The position numbers and the translations under genes are program-made. The notes below the pieces were generated by a model that was not told the DNA's origin, searched no databases, and was given only the letters and a program-made list of their open reading frames with translations. This document shows, one piece after another, positions 51,854 to 61,929 of a DNA stretch of 64,000 nt. Each line of letters begins with the position of its first letter. Position 1 is the first letter of the stretch. The DNA comes from Desulfosporosinus sp. FKB (GTDB taxonomy: Bacteria; Bacillota; Desulfitobacteriia; Desulfitobacteriales; Desulfitobacteriaceae): positions 1-64,000 of the forward strand of contig NZ_NADJ01000012.1 of NCBI RefSeq assembly GCF_002196705.1, written 5' to 3'.

Positions 51854-52690
51854 ATGAATAATGACGCACTAGATCGAATATTGACGGCCTTTGATACTTT
51901 TAAACCATACTTTTTAGATCTTTTTGCTGAAGATGTTATTATTTCAATTATCGACCATCAAAAATTTCTAAAAACGATTCCTAACCCTAACTTCCCCATA
52001 GCTATCAAAGATGGAGATCCATTTACCCAAAGACATCGTGGTATCATCAACGCAATGAACTCCGGAAAGATAACGAACCAGATTATCCCCAAAGAATCCT
52101 TCGGCTTTCCTTGTAGGTCTATTGTAATTCCACTTAAGGACGAACATGGGACAATTATTGGCGCAATCACAGTATTAAGCAGTTTAGAAAAACAGGCTGA
52201 AATATTAGATGTATCCAACGAATTAGCCAATACTTCAAGTCAAATTACAAATGCCTTACTTCAATTAACCAAAGCGTCCCAATCCTTAGCAGCAAGCAAT
52301 TCAAATATTTTGGACAACGCAAATGCAACAGCGGAAGAAACTAAGAAAACGGACCATGTGATCCAATTTATTAAAAACATCGCCACCCAAACAAACCTCC
52401 TGGGATTGAATGCTTCTATTGAATCGGCTAGGGCTGGAGAAAACGGCCGAGGTTTCGGAGTGGTCGCGGATGAAATTCGGAAACTATCGATTTCCAGTAG
52501 TGAGTCGATTAAAAAAGTAGAAGATGTTCTCATTAACATCCAAAGCTCTGTGCTAAAGATTGATAAAAGTATCGAAGAGTCAAATGCAGTTTCTGAAGAA
52601 CAAACGGCTATGTTAGAAGAGATTGACGCCGCAATGGAAAATTTAAACACGACAGCTAAGAAATTAGCCGAGATGTCAAGCCGTTTCTAA
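51854..52690 (+). CDS. Soluble methyl-accepting chemotaxis protein
   Basis: 278 aa from the ATG at 51854, which has AAAGGAC upstream; the longer frame start lacks an SD. No membrane helix. The N-terminal 120 residues form a PAS-like sensor ([40 protein letters not shown]). The signalling tip is [20 protein letters not shown] then [12 protein letters not shown]. Same design as the protein at 28801. Ends just before a terminator. Confidence 0.87.
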   Translation: MNNDALDRILTAFDTFKPYFLDLFAEDVIISIIDHQKFLKTIPNPNFPIAIKDGDPFTQRHRGIINAMNSGKITNQIIPKESFGFPCRSIVIPLKDEHGTIIGAITVLSSLEKQAEILDVSNELANTSSQITNALLQLTKASQSLAASNSNILDNANATAEETKKTDHVIQFIKNIATQTNLLGLNASIESARAGENGRGFGVVADEIRKLSISSSESIKKVEDVLINIQSSVLKIDKSIEESNAVSEEQTAMLEEIDAAMENLNTTAKKLAEMSSRF

Positions 52691-52723
52691 TAGGAGGGCG
52701 CTATCCAACGCCATAATTAATGC

Positions 52724-52754
52724 AAAAGCACCGTCAGCGCTCGGTGCTCTTTTC
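52724..52754. terminator. Terminator between converging genes
   Basis: AAAAGCACCG/CGGTGCTCTTTT stem with 8-base loop; T-rich on both strands. Confidence 0.85.
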
Positions 52755-52764
52755 TTTGTCCGGT

Positions 52765-53523
52765 TCATCCACCATTTGCTTTAATAATCTCTTTTAAGGT
52801 TACATTTTCATTTATAAATCGTGCATTCGGATTACTTTCTTTCTTTAATCGGATCGCTTTCTGTGGACAAAGATTTATGCAGGCAAGGCAAAATTCACAA
52901 TTTCCTCCATAAACCGGTTTCAATCCGTCGAGTTTTATATTGTCACGGGGACAAACCTTTACACAAGTCCCACAACGATTACAATTAGTACCAATTTCAA
53001 AATCTTTATCCGTATTAAAGTTTGGGTTTACTTTGTAAAGGTATTGAATAACTTTTGTCAATAGCGAATCAGATAATGTTTCTCTTCGTATATATAGCTT
53101 TCCTTGATTGACGTCGCTTAATAAACGGCATAAATTCTCTTCAATATTTTTCTTTTTCATCTTCTGTTTATCAATATTAAATAACGGCAAATAGTTATCA
53201 ACCATTAGTAAACCATCTGCATATTGAACATTTATATTATTCTCTTCTGCAAAACGCACAAACCAATTGACACCGCCTGCAAGCTTATTCCCATAGGTCA
53301 TAATAACAAAAATATAGGGGCTCTCGAGGGTGATTTTCTCGACAAATTCGCGAACTATTTTGGGAGCAGCAAATCCATAACAAGGAAATACTAGTCCTAT
53401 TTTTTCATCTTCAAAATGTAGTTGATTGCTTTTTAGTACTTTTGGTATCGAAAAAAGTTCTCCTCCAAATCTTTTTGCGACATCCAAACAGTTTCCAGTC
53501 GCGGTGAAATAAAACACTTTCAT
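52765..53523 (-). CDS. EFR1-family ferredoxin-flavodoxin fusion protein
   Basis: 252 aa. N-terminal flavodoxin-like domain starting VFYFTATGNCLDVAKRFGG, C-terminal pair of [4Fe-4S] sites: CNRCGTCVKVCP and CEFCLACINLCPQKA. EFR1 proteins are common in anaerobic Firmicutes and are thought to move electrons between ferredoxin and unknown partners. The ArsR-type gene upstream in the same direction may control it. Confidence 0.88.
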   Translation of the reverse strand: MKVFYFTATGNCLDVAKRFGGELFSIPKVLKSNQLHFEDEKIGLVFPCYGFAAPKIVREFVEKITLESPYIFVIMTYGNKLAGGVNWFVRFAEENNINVQYADGLLMVDNYLPLFNIDKQKMKKKNIEENLCRLLSDVNQGKLYIRRETLSDSLLTKVIQYLYKVNPNFNTDKDFEIGTNCNRCGTCVKVCPRDNIKLDGLKPVYGGNCEFCLACINLCPQKAIRLKKESNPNARFINENVTLKEIIKANGG

Positions 53524-53651
53524 TTAAGTACCTCCATCAATTCTGTCTTTCACAAAAGCTTTATCATTTTGCGTTATAAGAATCAAATGACGTTTCTACA
53601 ATATTACAATTTTATAACCATCGAATTGTTAATCGTAATCTAGTAACTAAA

Positions 53652-53948
53652 TTATTTATGCTTTAATGATAACAAGGTTCTCACTTCCTCAACTAATTCT
53701 TCATTCACTCTGCAAAGAAGAAATTTACCTTTTTTTTCTGTATAAATCAAATCAGCATTCACCAATTCTTTGATGTGATGTGAAATAGTAGGAGCTCCGA
53801 TATTCAAAGAACTAATAATATCTGAAACAAAGCATTCACTTTCAGTTTGAAAACTAGATTCTTGCATCTCGGCAATTTTAAAATACAATTCTAATCTGTT
53901 GGGATGCGATAGTGCTTTAAAGATCTTGGCAGCTTTTTTAGTATCCAT
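53652..53948 (-). CDS. ArsR-family transcriptional regulator
   Basis: 98 aa. Winged HTH: AAKIFKALSHPNRLELYFKI, then CFVSDIISSLNIGAPTISHH and IKELVNADLIYTEKKGKFLL. One Cys in SECFVSD sits at the position of the metal-binding ELCVCDL motif but the pair is incomplete, so it may sense something other than arsenic or respond to redox state. It lies 128 bp upstream of the EFR1 gene. Confidence 0.88.
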   Translation of the reverse strand: MDTKKAAKIFKALSHPNRLELYFKIAEMQESSFQTESECFVSDIISSLNIGAPTISHHIKELVNADLIYTEKKGKFLLCRVNEELVEEVRTLLSLKHK

Positions 53949-54201
53949 ATTTCACTCCACATCATCATTATAAAGTTTCGATAACTATCGAATTAATTGT
54001 AACTGTAAGATACATCTCTGTCAATACTGAACTAGACGAAGCTTTTGTTTTGATTCATATTTTGCAAATCTCCTTAAGAAAGCATCAGTTTAAAGAAAAC
54101 TTCTTTTTGTCACTGAAAATCAGAAACCTTTTATTCCACCATTATAGCATTATCAGTAGCCTAAACATTTATGTCACATTGCCTGCATAAAAACTAAAAA
54201 G

Positions 54202-54231
54202 CCTTCCTAGGTATTAAAACCCAGAAAGGCC
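54202..54231 (-). terminator. Terminator of the zinc-ribbon gene
   Basis: GCCTTTCTGGGT/ACCTAGGAAGGC with two mismatches and a T-run (TTTTTAGTTTTT) on the minus strand. The region 53949-54200 shows nothing else. Confidence 0.7.
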
Positions 54232-54247
54232 TCCGTCGATTAGAAAA

Positions 54248-54550
54248 TTACCAATTATTTCGCGTACGTGGTTGAAAACAATCACGGCAATATACTGGTT
54301 TATCTCCTGTGGGTTGGAAAGGTACTGTTGTCTCTTTCCCACAACTAGCACAAATAGCGGGAAACATTTCTCTTTGTGGACGAGAGTACCTGCTGTTGGT
54401 TCTGCCTTGCGCCTTTTTGGCGGAACGGCAACTTGGACACCGGCCAGGTTCGTTGGTAAATCCCTTTTCTGCGTAGAATTCTTGTTCGGAAGCAGAGAAG
54501 GTAAACTCACTGCCACAATCCTTACATGTTAAAATTTTGTCTTCAAACAT
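54248..54550 (-). CDS. Zinc-ribbon domain protein (zf-CxxC type)
   Basis: 100 aa. Three CxxC sites: CKDCGSEF with CPSC, then CASCGKE with CRDC, giving two complete zinc sites. ASEQEFYAEKGFTNEPGRCP is a well-known conserved segment of this bacterial family, whose role is unknown (possibly nucleic-acid binding or ribosome associated). Start ATG has GGAGG upstream. Confidence 0.85.
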   Translation of the reverse strand: MFEDKILTCKDCGSEFTFSASEQEFYAEKGFTNEPGRCPSCRSAKKAQGRTNSRYSRPQREMFPAICASCGKETTVPFQPTGDKPVYCRDCFQPRTRNNW

Positions 54551-54707
54551 AAAAAAACCTCCAAAAATTTATTACCCGCTACATGGGAAGTATTTATTGC
54601 TTCCTATAGCTTTAGGCAATAGAGGAAGGTTTTCGTAAATCCACAAATACTAACGAGCTTTTTAAGTATAACTACAATGTAGATATAAGTCAAACATTTT
54701 AGTGAAC

Positions 54708-54838
54708 CGCCCCCACCTGCACTTCTCGTTAAGAACGAAAACACTGTTTTTGCCGAAGGATGGGGGCTTCCGGCAAGCCTAAAACGTATGCTTAACAGAA
54801 TCTTGGTTGAAGATCCCCCATCCGATTGCGTGAATAAA
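54708..54838 (-). mobile_element. Probable right-end relic of an IS200/IS605-family element
   Basis: Minus strand: a block GGATCTTCAACCAAGATTCT, then TTAGGCTTGCCGGAAGCCCC, CATCCTTCGGC and finally GTGGGGGCGGTTCAC. This order (imperfect GGAAGCCCCC...GGTGGGGG stem ending in GTTCAC) is the look of the 3' ends of clostridial IS605 elements, which also encode the guide-RNA scaffold of TnpB. No tnpB coding remains. Confidence 0.4.
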
Positions 54839-54846
54839 TCATCTCT

Positions 54847-55335
54847 CTAGGAATTCAACACTTCGTCCAATAAACGAATAGCTTGTTCTTCTCGTAAGCC
54901 CTTGACCTCCATAACCTCACTAACAAAAACCTGACGTGCATTATTCAACATGTTTGTATCATTTGCATCAAGCTTATTTATTTGGCCCTTACGTGTTAAA
55001 TCACGGATTATTTCCGCACCTTTATAAATGTCACCACTTTTAAATTTCTTTTTATTAATATCTTTGCACCATCGTTGATTTTCAAAGATAATTGGGTCAG
55101 TAGTTCCAAGGTTAATACCACTGAGTACATTTTCTAATATTTCAGGTTTAACCACCTGACGTATCCCTATATTGACAGCCTTGTCCATAGGAATCATAAC
55201 ATGCAATTTTTCCTGAGGAATATTCAAAATGTAGCAGAGTTTTTTTTCACCTAAAATCTCTTTTTCTTCAACTGCTTCTATAACGCAAGTTCCATGAACT
55301 GGATATACAATCTTGTCGCCAACATTAAATATCAT
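54847..55335 (-). CDS. CarD-family transcriptional regulator
   Basis: 162 aa. N-terminal RNA-polymerase-interacting Tudor-like domain: FNVGDKIVYPVHGTCVIEAV; middle MIPMDKAVNIGIRQVV; C-terminal helical DNA-binding part ending VKGLREEQAIRLLDEVL. CarD proteins bind the RNAP beta subunit and stabilise open promoter complexes; clostridia often carry several. Complete, single gene with GGTAGGTG before the ATG. Confidence 0.88.
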   Translation of the reverse strand: MIFNVGDKIVYPVHGTCVIEAVEEKEILGEKKLCYILNIPQEKLHVMIPMDKAVNIGIRQVVKPEILENVLSGINLGTTDPIIFENQRWCKDINKKKFKSGDIYKGAEIIRDLTRKGQINKLDANDTNMLNNARQVFVSEVMEVKGLREEQAIRLLDEVLNS

Positions 55336-55686
55336 TACACCTACCTCCAGACTATCCTCTTAAGTATATCATGAAATTGGAGGAAGTGGAAATAATTATT
55401 CTACCATATTACATTTATTTGTGTCAATAATTTGGTGAAAAAGATAATTATCTTCTTAAACTTAGAAGTACAATGGGTGGTGTGTTGACTGAGCTCGATG
55501 GTTGATCCGTCCATCCGCCAAGTATTTGTACAACATAATTTTGACCCAGAGGAGTCCGTTTACCAGTCTTCTCAGACCAATAATCCATTCATATAAATTA
55601 ATTCAAAAGCCAGAGAGTAAACTCTCTGGCTATGACCTCCCTAACTATTTTCTAAATCAATAACAGTCTCAACGTGCTGCTTCGTC
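55336..55686. other. Intergenic region with PFOR terminator
   Basis: AGCCAGAGAGT/ACTCTCTGGCT at 55609-55632 is a strong stem located 54 bp after the PFOR stop, with TTTTGAATTAATT on the minus side. The remainder holds no gene. Confidence 0.6.
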
Positions 55687-58600
55687 CTATTGACCCGCTA
55701 ATCTCCGGTAGCTTTCCAGTCTTTCAGCCGAATCCTTTTCGGTTTTTTCAAATATAGCCTCGGCTACCTCAGGGAATTTCTTTTTCAGGGAAGAATAACG
55801 CACTTCTCCCATCAGGAATTCCTGTAAGTTCAGCGTTGGTTCTTTGGAATCCAACGCAAATGCCTTTTTGCCCGCATCCTTCAATTGAGGATTGTAGCGA
55901 TACAGTGACCAATAACCGCTTTCCACGGCCCGCTTAGCTTCCAACTGACTACATCCCATACCCACCTTTAGCCCATGATTGATACAAGGTGCGTAAGCAA
56001 TAATCAAGGATGGTCCCGGATAAGCTTCTGCTTCAGCGATGGCTTTAAGAGTTTGATTCTTATCAGCGCCCATAGAAATTTGTGCGACATAGACATGTCC
56101 ATAACTCATGGCCATCATGCCAAGATCCTTTTTCTTAGTACGTTTACCGCTCGCGGCTAATTTAGCCATCGCCGCCGTGGGCGTAGATTTGGAGGACTGA
56201 CCCCCTGTATTGGAATAGACTTCGGTATCAAAAACCAGAACATTCACATCTTGACCAGATGCCAGGACATGATCTAAGCCGCCAAAGCCAATATCATAAG
56301 CCCAGCCATCCCCACCAAAGATCCATTGGGATCTCTTGACCATAAAATCTTTATTCTTGTAAATTTGATTAAGCAGAGGATTATTACCTTTATTTTTTTC
56401 CAGTAGGGCGATGAGTTTATTTGCTCTGCCACGGGTGTCTTCACCTTGATCAATATTTTCCAACCACTCTTCACAGGCAGCGTTGAATTCAGTTCCAATA
56501 TTTAATTTAACCGCTTCTTTGATGTCCTGGGCTAATTTCGCCCTGACTTGATTTAGACCAAGTAACATGCCTAGCCCATATTCGGCGTTATCTTCAAATA
56601 ACGAATTACCCCAGGCTGGTCCATGCCCGCTATGATTTTTGGTATAAGGCATAGATGGTGCACTAGCGCCCCAAACGGAAGAACAACCCGTAGCATTGGC
56701 AATCATCATCCTGTCACCAAACAATTGAGTCACGAGTTTAGCATACGGAGTTTCGCCACACCCTGCGCAAGCACCAGAAAATTCAAGGAGTGGTTGCTCA
56801 AATTGACTACCTTTTACAGTGAGCGTATTTGAAGGATTGACTTTTGGCGATACAGCCAGAGCATAATTCCACAGCTCAGCTTGCTCAAGTTGGGTTTCAA
56901 GGGGCTTCATTTCTAAGGATTTTTGTTTGGCTGGACAAATCTGGGCACAGTTTCCACAGCCTGTACAATCATAGACTGAAAGGACCATGCGAAAGTTCAA
57001 GCCTTTCGCACCACTGGCGGCAATACTTACGAAACCAGCAGGAGCGTTTTTCATTTCTTCTTCATTGATTAATGCAGGTCTGATAGCAGCATGGGGACAT
57101 ACATAGGAGCATTGATTACACTGAATACAATTTTCTGGTATCCAGCAAGGAACATTAACGGCAATACCGCGTTTTTCATAAGCCGCGGTACCCATTGGGA
57201 AGGTGCCGTCTTCCATACCAACAAAAGCACTAACCGGCAATTGATCTCCTTCTTGCCTGTTCATGGGAATCAAAATGTTTTTAATAAACGTCGGCACGTT
57301 ATCCTCAGTCCAACTTTTATCTTGTGCCTTTTCCCAGGAAGCGGGAATACTAATCTTCACGATGCCTTGCACACCTTTATCGATGGCATCATGGTTCATC
57401 TTGACAACTTTTTCACCTTTAGCGCCATAGGATTTTACGACAGCATCTTTCAAGTATTTCACTGCATCTTCCACGGGAATAATATTGGCAATCTTGAAAA
57501 AGGCAGCTTGCATGATCATATTAATTCTTCCACCCAGACCAATTTTTTGAGCGATACCAATGGCATCTAAAGTATAAAAATTAATATATTTCTTGAAAAT
57601 ATAACGCTTCATAGCAGCCGGTAGATTCTCATCCAGTTCTTGCACCGTCCAATTACAATTCAAAAGGAAATTTCCGCCCTGCTTTAGGCCTTCCAATACG
57701 TTATATTTATCGACATATGACTGGTTATGACAAGCGATGAAATTTGCTTTATTGATCAAGTAAGGTGATTTTATGGGGTTTTTACCAAAGCGCAAATGGG
57801 AAATGGTAACACCACCGGATTTCTTAGAATCATAAGCAAAATACGCTTGGGCATACATATCGGTATGATCGCCAATAATGGCAATAGCACTTTTGTTAGC
57901 GCCAACTGTTCCATCCGAACCGAGTCCCCAGAATTTACAAGCCGTCGTTCCAAGCGCAGTGGTATCGATATCTTCACCAAACGGCAAGGAGGTATTCGTA
58001 ACATCGTCCACAATACCCACGGTGAAATTGTCCTTGGGCTGCTGTTGGTTCAGATTTTCAAAAATCCCTTGAATGTGGCCAGGAACTACATCTTTGCCAC
58101 CAACGCCACAGCGACCGCCAACGATTGTCGGCTGCCATTCTCTACCATAAAATGCTGCTTTAACATCCAAATACAGCGGTTCTGCAAAAGCCCCCGGCTC
58201 TTTCGTTCTGTCCAAAACCGCAATCTTTTTCACAGTTTTAGGAATGTACTTTAAGAAATGCTCTAGGGAAAAAGGTCTGTACAAATGAACCGTCAATAGA
58301 CCTACTTTCTCGCCATGAGCGTTCAAATAATCAACAGTTTCCTCTATAGCTTCACATACCGAACCCATAGCTATAATCATTCTTTCAGCATCAGGGGCAC
58401 CATAGAAATTGAAAAGATGATAATCCCGACCTGTAAGTTTATTGATCTCAGCCATATAGTTTTCCACTATCTCAGGAAGAGCTTGGTAATACCGATTGGA
58501 AACTTCCCGTTGCTGAAAATAGATATCCGAGTTCTGGACTGTCCCTTTTATAACCGGATGATCAGGATTTAGTGCTCTTCTTCTAAATTCATCGACAGCA

Positions 58601-59193
58601 TTCTGATCGATTAGTTGAGCCAATTCATCATAGTCAAGGACTTCTATTTTTTGCATTTCATGCGACGTCCGAAATCCATCGAAAAAGTTCAAAAACGGGA
58701 CTCGTCCTTTAATGGCAGACAAATGAGCTACTGCTGCCAAATCCATGACTTGCTGCACACTGCTTTCTGCGAGCAAAGCAAAGCCAGTTTGGCGAGTGGC
58801 CATTACATCTTGATGATCACCAAAGATAGAGATTGCATTTGCCCCAAGCGCTCGAGAACTGACATGAAACACCGCTGGCAAAAGTTCACCCGCGATTTTA
58901 TACATGTTGGGGATCATTAACAACAGACCTTGGGATGAAGTATACGTGGTCGTTAACGCCCCGGCATGCAAGGAACCATGTACGGCTCCCGCTGCACCTG
59001 CTTCTGACTGCATTTCAACAAGTTTTAACGTTTGGCCAAAAATGTTTTTACGACCTTGGGCGGACCATTCATCTGCATGCTCTGCCATATTTGTTGATGG
59101 GGTAATGGGGTATATGGCCGCTACATCGGTAAAAGCATAAGATATGTGAGCCGCAGCTGTATTCCCGTCCATCGTTTGCATCTTTCTTGTCAT
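55687..59193 (-). CDS. nifJ: Pyruvate (2-oxoacid):ferredoxin oxidoreductase, single-chain
   Basis: 1168 aa from the ATG at 59193 (GAAGGAC upstream); the longer frame has no SD. Domains in order: pyrimidine-binding (YPITPSTNMAEHADEW), C-terminal transketolase-like domain, gamma domain, 2[4Fe-4S] ferredoxin (CIQCNQCSYVCPHAA and CTGCGNCAQICPA), then TPP-binding (CAGCGETPYAKL proximal cluster; GGDGWAYDIGFGGLDHVL). It oxidatively decarboxylates pyruvate, and usually also 2-oxobutyrate, to the acyl-CoA with reduced ferredoxin. Here it closes an operon with threonine deaminase, so 2-oxobutyrate to propionyl-CoA is a likely task. Confidence 0.93.
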   Translation of the reverse strand: MTRKMQTMDGNTAAAHISYAFTDVAAIYPITPSTNMAEHADEWSAQGRKNIFGQTLKLVEMQSEAGAAGAVHGSLHAGALTTTYTSSQGLLLMIPNMYKIAGELLPAVFHVSSRALGANAISIFGDHQDVMATRQTGFALLAESSVQQVMDLAAVAHLSAIKGRVPFLNFFDGFRTSHEMQKIEVLDYDELAQLIDQNAVDEFRRRALNPDHPVIKGTVQNSDIYFQQREVSNRYYQALPEIVENYMAEINKLTGRDYHLFNFYGAPDAERMIIAMGSVCEAIEETVDYLNAHGEKVGLLTVHLYRPFSLEHFLKYIPKTVKKIAVLDRTKEPGAFAEPLYLDVKAAFYGREWQPTIVGGRCGVGGKDVVPGHIQGIFENLNQQQPKDNFTVGIVDDVTNTSLPFGEDIDTTALGTTACKFWGLGSDGTVGANKSAIAIIGDHTDMYAQAYFAYDSKKSGGVTISHLRFGKNPIKSPYLINKANFIACHNQSYVDKYNVLEGLKQGGNFLLNCNWTVQELDENLPAAMKRYIFKKYINFYTLDAIGIAQKIGLGGRINMIMQAAFFKIANIIPVEDAVKYLKDAVVKSYGAKGEKVVKMNHDAIDKGVQGIVKISIPASWEKAQDKSWTEDNVPTFIKNILIPMNRQEGDQLPVSAFVGMEDGTFPMGTAAYEKRGIAVNVPCWIPENCIQCNQCSYVCPHAAIRPALINEEEMKNAPAGFVSIAASGAKGLNFRMVLSVYDCTGCGNCAQICPAKQKSLEMKPLETQLEQAELWNYALAVSPKVNPSNTLTVKGSQFEQPLLEFSGACAGCGETPYAKLVTQLFGDRMMIANATGCSSVWGASAPSMPYTKNHSGHGPAWGNSLFEDNAEYGLGMLLGLNQVRAKLAQDIKEAVKLNIGTEFNAACEEWLENIDQGEDTRGRANKLIALLEKNKGNNPLLNQIYKNKDFMVKRSQWIFGGDGWAYDIGFGGLDHVLASGQDVNVLVFDTEVYSNTGGQSSKSTPTAAMAKLAASGKRTKKKDLGMMAMSYGHVYVAQISMGADKNQTLKAIAEAEAYPGPSLIIAYAPCINHGLKVGMGCSQLEAKRAVESGYWSLYRYNPQLKDAGKKAFALDSKEPTLNLQEFLMGEVRYSSLKKKFPEVAEAIFEKTEKDSAERLESYRRLAGQ

Positions 59194-59298
59194 GAAAATT
59201 TGTCCTTCTTTCGATTCTTTCTGATTTTGAAATAAAATAGAGGTTATGGATTGATTCATAACCTCTCTGGAAGATGTTAAATCACGACCATGAGAATT

Positions 59299-60693
59299 CT
59301 ATTTAGCAACCTCTTGTGTAGTCTCTAATTCTTGGTTTGTCTGTCTTTTTCCCATGCCAAAGGCATAATAACCCACAATGACAATCAGGAGAAATACTGC
59401 TCCCACAATTAATGATAAATGAGTATCAGGATTGAACCACATTCCAACCAAGACGAGTGCCAAAAATATAATGGTTATATAGTTGCTGATCGGAAATAAG
59501 GGAGACTTAAAGGGGTGATCATTGATTTCATTTTTCCATTTCTCCCTGAACTTAAATTGACTGAAAGCTAAGGCAAACCACGGAACCATTCCTGGAAGAA
59601 TACTGGCACTATAAATATAAATGAACAATTTTGAATTTGGAGCTATGACATTTAACAAAACTCCCAACAATAAACAGGCAATCGTCGTTGCAATACTATT
59701 TCTGGGCACACCACTTTTAGATACTTTACCAAAGAATTTAGGCGCTTGGCCATTACTAGCTAAGGTATAGAGCATTCTTGCCGCACTATAAATACCACTA
59801 TTACACCCTGACATAGCTGCTGTGAGGACAACAAAATTGATGATGCCGGCAGCGGCAACAATCCCTACTTTAGCAAAGGTCAACACAAAGGGACTGCCAA
59901 GTATACTTATTTGATTCCAAGGATAAATGGTAACAATGACAAAAATAGCACCCACATAAAAGATCAAAATACGCCAGATGATATTCTTAATGGCTTTTTG
60001 CAGCGTTCGTTTAGGATTTTCCGCTTCTCCTGCTGTAATCCCTACTAATTCTACGCCTTGGAAGGCTGCCGTTACGATACAGAGGGAAAATAAGAAACCG
60101 TTGAGCCCACCAGCGAAAAACCCGCCATGGTTCCAGAGATTTGAAAGACCAATGGGATGACCACCGTTACCTAACCCGAAAAAAATCACGCCTGTACCAA
60201 TAACCAGCATAAAGACGATTGCGATGACTTTGATCATAGCAAACCAAAATTCGAATTCTCCATAATATTTCACAGCAGCTAAATTTGCTGCCGCAACGAT
60301 TCCTACCCCGACCAAAGCCGGCAGCCAGTGGGGAATGCTCGGAAACCAATAGTTTACATAAATCCCGATTGCAGTAACTTCCGACATCCCCACCGTAACC
60401 CATAAGAACCAATAACTCCAAGCGGTCATAAATCCAGCCAATGGGCTTATATACTTATTCGCGAAGGTAGCAAAGGAACCTGTCACTGGTTCGAGGAACA
60501 GCATTTCTCCCATGATACGCATGACAAAAAACATAATGATCCCAGCCAAGGCATAGGCCAGTAACACAGAGGGTCCAGCCCATTTTATGGTACTCGCCGA
60601 CCCCATAAACAAACCAACGCCAATCGTGCCGCCGAGTGCAATCAATTCAATATGCCGAGCCTTAAGTCCTCTGGTTAATTGTTTTTCTTGCAT
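59299..60693 (-). CDS. Amino acid permease (APC superfamily, AAT family)
   Basis: 464 aa, twelve transmembrane helices. N-terminal [20 protein letters not shown] and [20 protein letters not shown] are the APC amino-acid binding region; [20 protein letters not shown] is the conserved loop after helix 6. Related to GabP, AnsP, ProY and threonine/serine permeases. It lies 15 bp after threonine deaminase and 106 bp before PFOR, which suggests threonine or serine import. Confidence 0.88.
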   Translation of the reverse strand: MQEKQLTRGLKARHIELIALGGTIGVGLFMGSASTIKWAGPSVLLAYALAGIIMFFVMRIMGEMLFLEPVTGSFATFANKYISPLAGFMTAWSYWFLWVTVGMSEVTAIGIYVNYWFPSIPHWLPALVGVGIVAAANLAAVKYYGEFEFWFAMIKVIAIVFMLVIGTGVIFFGLGNGGHPIGLSNLWNHGGFFAGGLNGFLFSLCIVTAAFQGVELVGITAGEAENPKRTLQKAIKNIIWRILIFYVGAIFVIVTIYPWNQISILGSPFVLTFAKVGIVAAAGIINFVVLTAAMSGCNSGIYSAARMLYTLASNGQAPKFFGKVSKSGVPRNSIATTIACLLLGVLLNVIAPNSKLFIYIYSASILPGMVPWFALAFSQFKFREKWKNEINDHPFKSPLFPISNYITIIFLALVLVGMWFNPDTHLSLIVGAVFLLIVIVGYYAFGMGKRQTNQELETTQEVAK

Positions 60694-60708
60694 TATTACA
60701 CGTCCTTC

Positions 60709-61917
60709 TTATCGAATATTTACCTTATACTGACGTTGTTCCATTAATTGCTTTATAGTCTGAATTTGTTCCTCATCTGCAGTTTCCAGTTCCAACTCCA
60801 CTCTCGCACAACCCAAAGCCACATCTCTATTTTCCCGGCTATGTGTAACAGCAAGTACATTCGCGCCTGCATTAGCAACTAACTGCAACAATTGCCAGAG
60901 CACGCCCGGCTTGTCTGAAATAATGGTATCAAAAAACACCTTTCGTCCAGATTTAACGAGTCCCTTGTTAATGATGCGCGTCATAGTATTGACATCAATA
61001 TTCCCGCCACTGATTACGGCTGCTATCTTACGTTTCTTGTAGGCAGAAAGCCTATTCAGGACAGCGGCAATGCTTGCAGCACCAGCACCTTCAGCGACAG
61101 TCTTGACCTTTTCGAGTAACAATAAAATTGTACTCGCTAATTCTTCTTCATCGACCGTAACGATATCATCAACATAGCGCTGACAGATATCAAAGCTCAA
61201 ATCCCCGGGGGTTTTGACAGCGATGCCATCAGCGATGGTCGGGATTCCGTCAACAGTCACTACCTGCTTCTGGGCGATTGATTCCGCCATTCCAGGGCAA
61301 TTTTTAGTCTGTACTCCGATGATTTTTATTTTCGGGTTTAATTCTTTTATAGCCACAGCCATCCCGGAGATTAGTCCACCTCCACCGATTGGTACAACTA
61401 CCACTTCTACGTCGGGCAGATCCTCTAACAGTTCTAAGGCAATCGTTCCCTGCCCCGCCATGACCAGAGGATCATTAAAGGGGTGAACAAATGTGGCGTT
61501 TTCTTCTGCCTGAATTCGTTTGGCCTCTGCATAGGCATCATCGTAAACATCGCCATATAAGACAACGTTTGCTCCATACCCACGCGTAGCAATCACCTTG
61601 GACAACGGCGCATGCTTCGGCATAACAATGGTCGACTTGATACCGAACGTGGTTGCTGCAAGGGCTACCCCTTGGGCATGATTCCCTGCAGAAGAAGCGA
61701 TGACTCCGTTTTTCTTTTCAGATTCACTTAAATTCGCTATTTTGTTGTAGGCCCCCCTGACTTTAAACGAACCTGTACGTTGGAGATTCTCCATTTTTAG
61801 ATAAACACTATTGTCGCTCATCTCGCTGATAATATTGGAATATGCCAATCCCGTTCTACAAATCACGCCATTTAGTGTTTCTCGAGCTCTTTGTATTTCT
61901 TTCAATGAGGCTGACAT
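60709..61917 (-). CDS. Threonine ammonia-lyase, catabolic type with ACT domain
   Basis: 402 aa. PLP-binding Lys52 in TGSFKVRGAYNKI, the phosphate loop PIGGGGLISGMAV, and ASSAGNHAQGVALAA. C-terminal ACT-like domain (FFDTIISDKPGVLWQLLQLV) follows. Produces 2-oxobutyrate and ammonia from threonine (or pyruvate from serine). The single short ACT and length match the TdcB/IlvA-short group. The reactive enamine/imine intermediate is handled by RidA, encoded 12 bp upstream. Confidence 0.92.
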   Translation of the reverse strand: MSASLKEIQRARETLNGVICRTGLAYSNIISEMSDNSVYLKMENLQRTGSFKVRGAYNKIANLSESEKKNGVIASSAGNHAQGVALAATTFGIKSTIVMPKHAPLSKVIATRGYGANVVLYGDVYDDAYAEAKRIQAEENATFVHPFNDPLVMAGQGTIALELLEDLPDVEVVVVPIGGGGLISGMAVAIKELNPKIKIIGVQTKNCPGMAESIAQKQVVTVDGIPTIADGIAVKTPGDLSFDICQRYVDDIVTVDEEELASTILLLLEKVKTVAEGAGAASIAAVLNRLSAYKKRKIAAVISGGNIDVNTMTRIINKGLVKSGRKVFFDTIISDKPGVLWQLLQLVANAGANVLAVTHSRENRDVALGCARVELELETADEEQIQTIKQLMEQRQYKVNIR

Positions 61918-61929
61918 TTCATCACGTCC

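Noticed and set aside
54214-54516. 100-codon ORF in another frame of the zinc-ribbon gene
   Set aside because: The alternative frame has complete CxxC sites and a good SD.
56274-59140. Several plus- and minus-strand ORFs of 60-159 codons inside the PFOR gene
   Set aside because: They lie in other frames of a certain 1168-codon gene, have no SD and show antisense composition.
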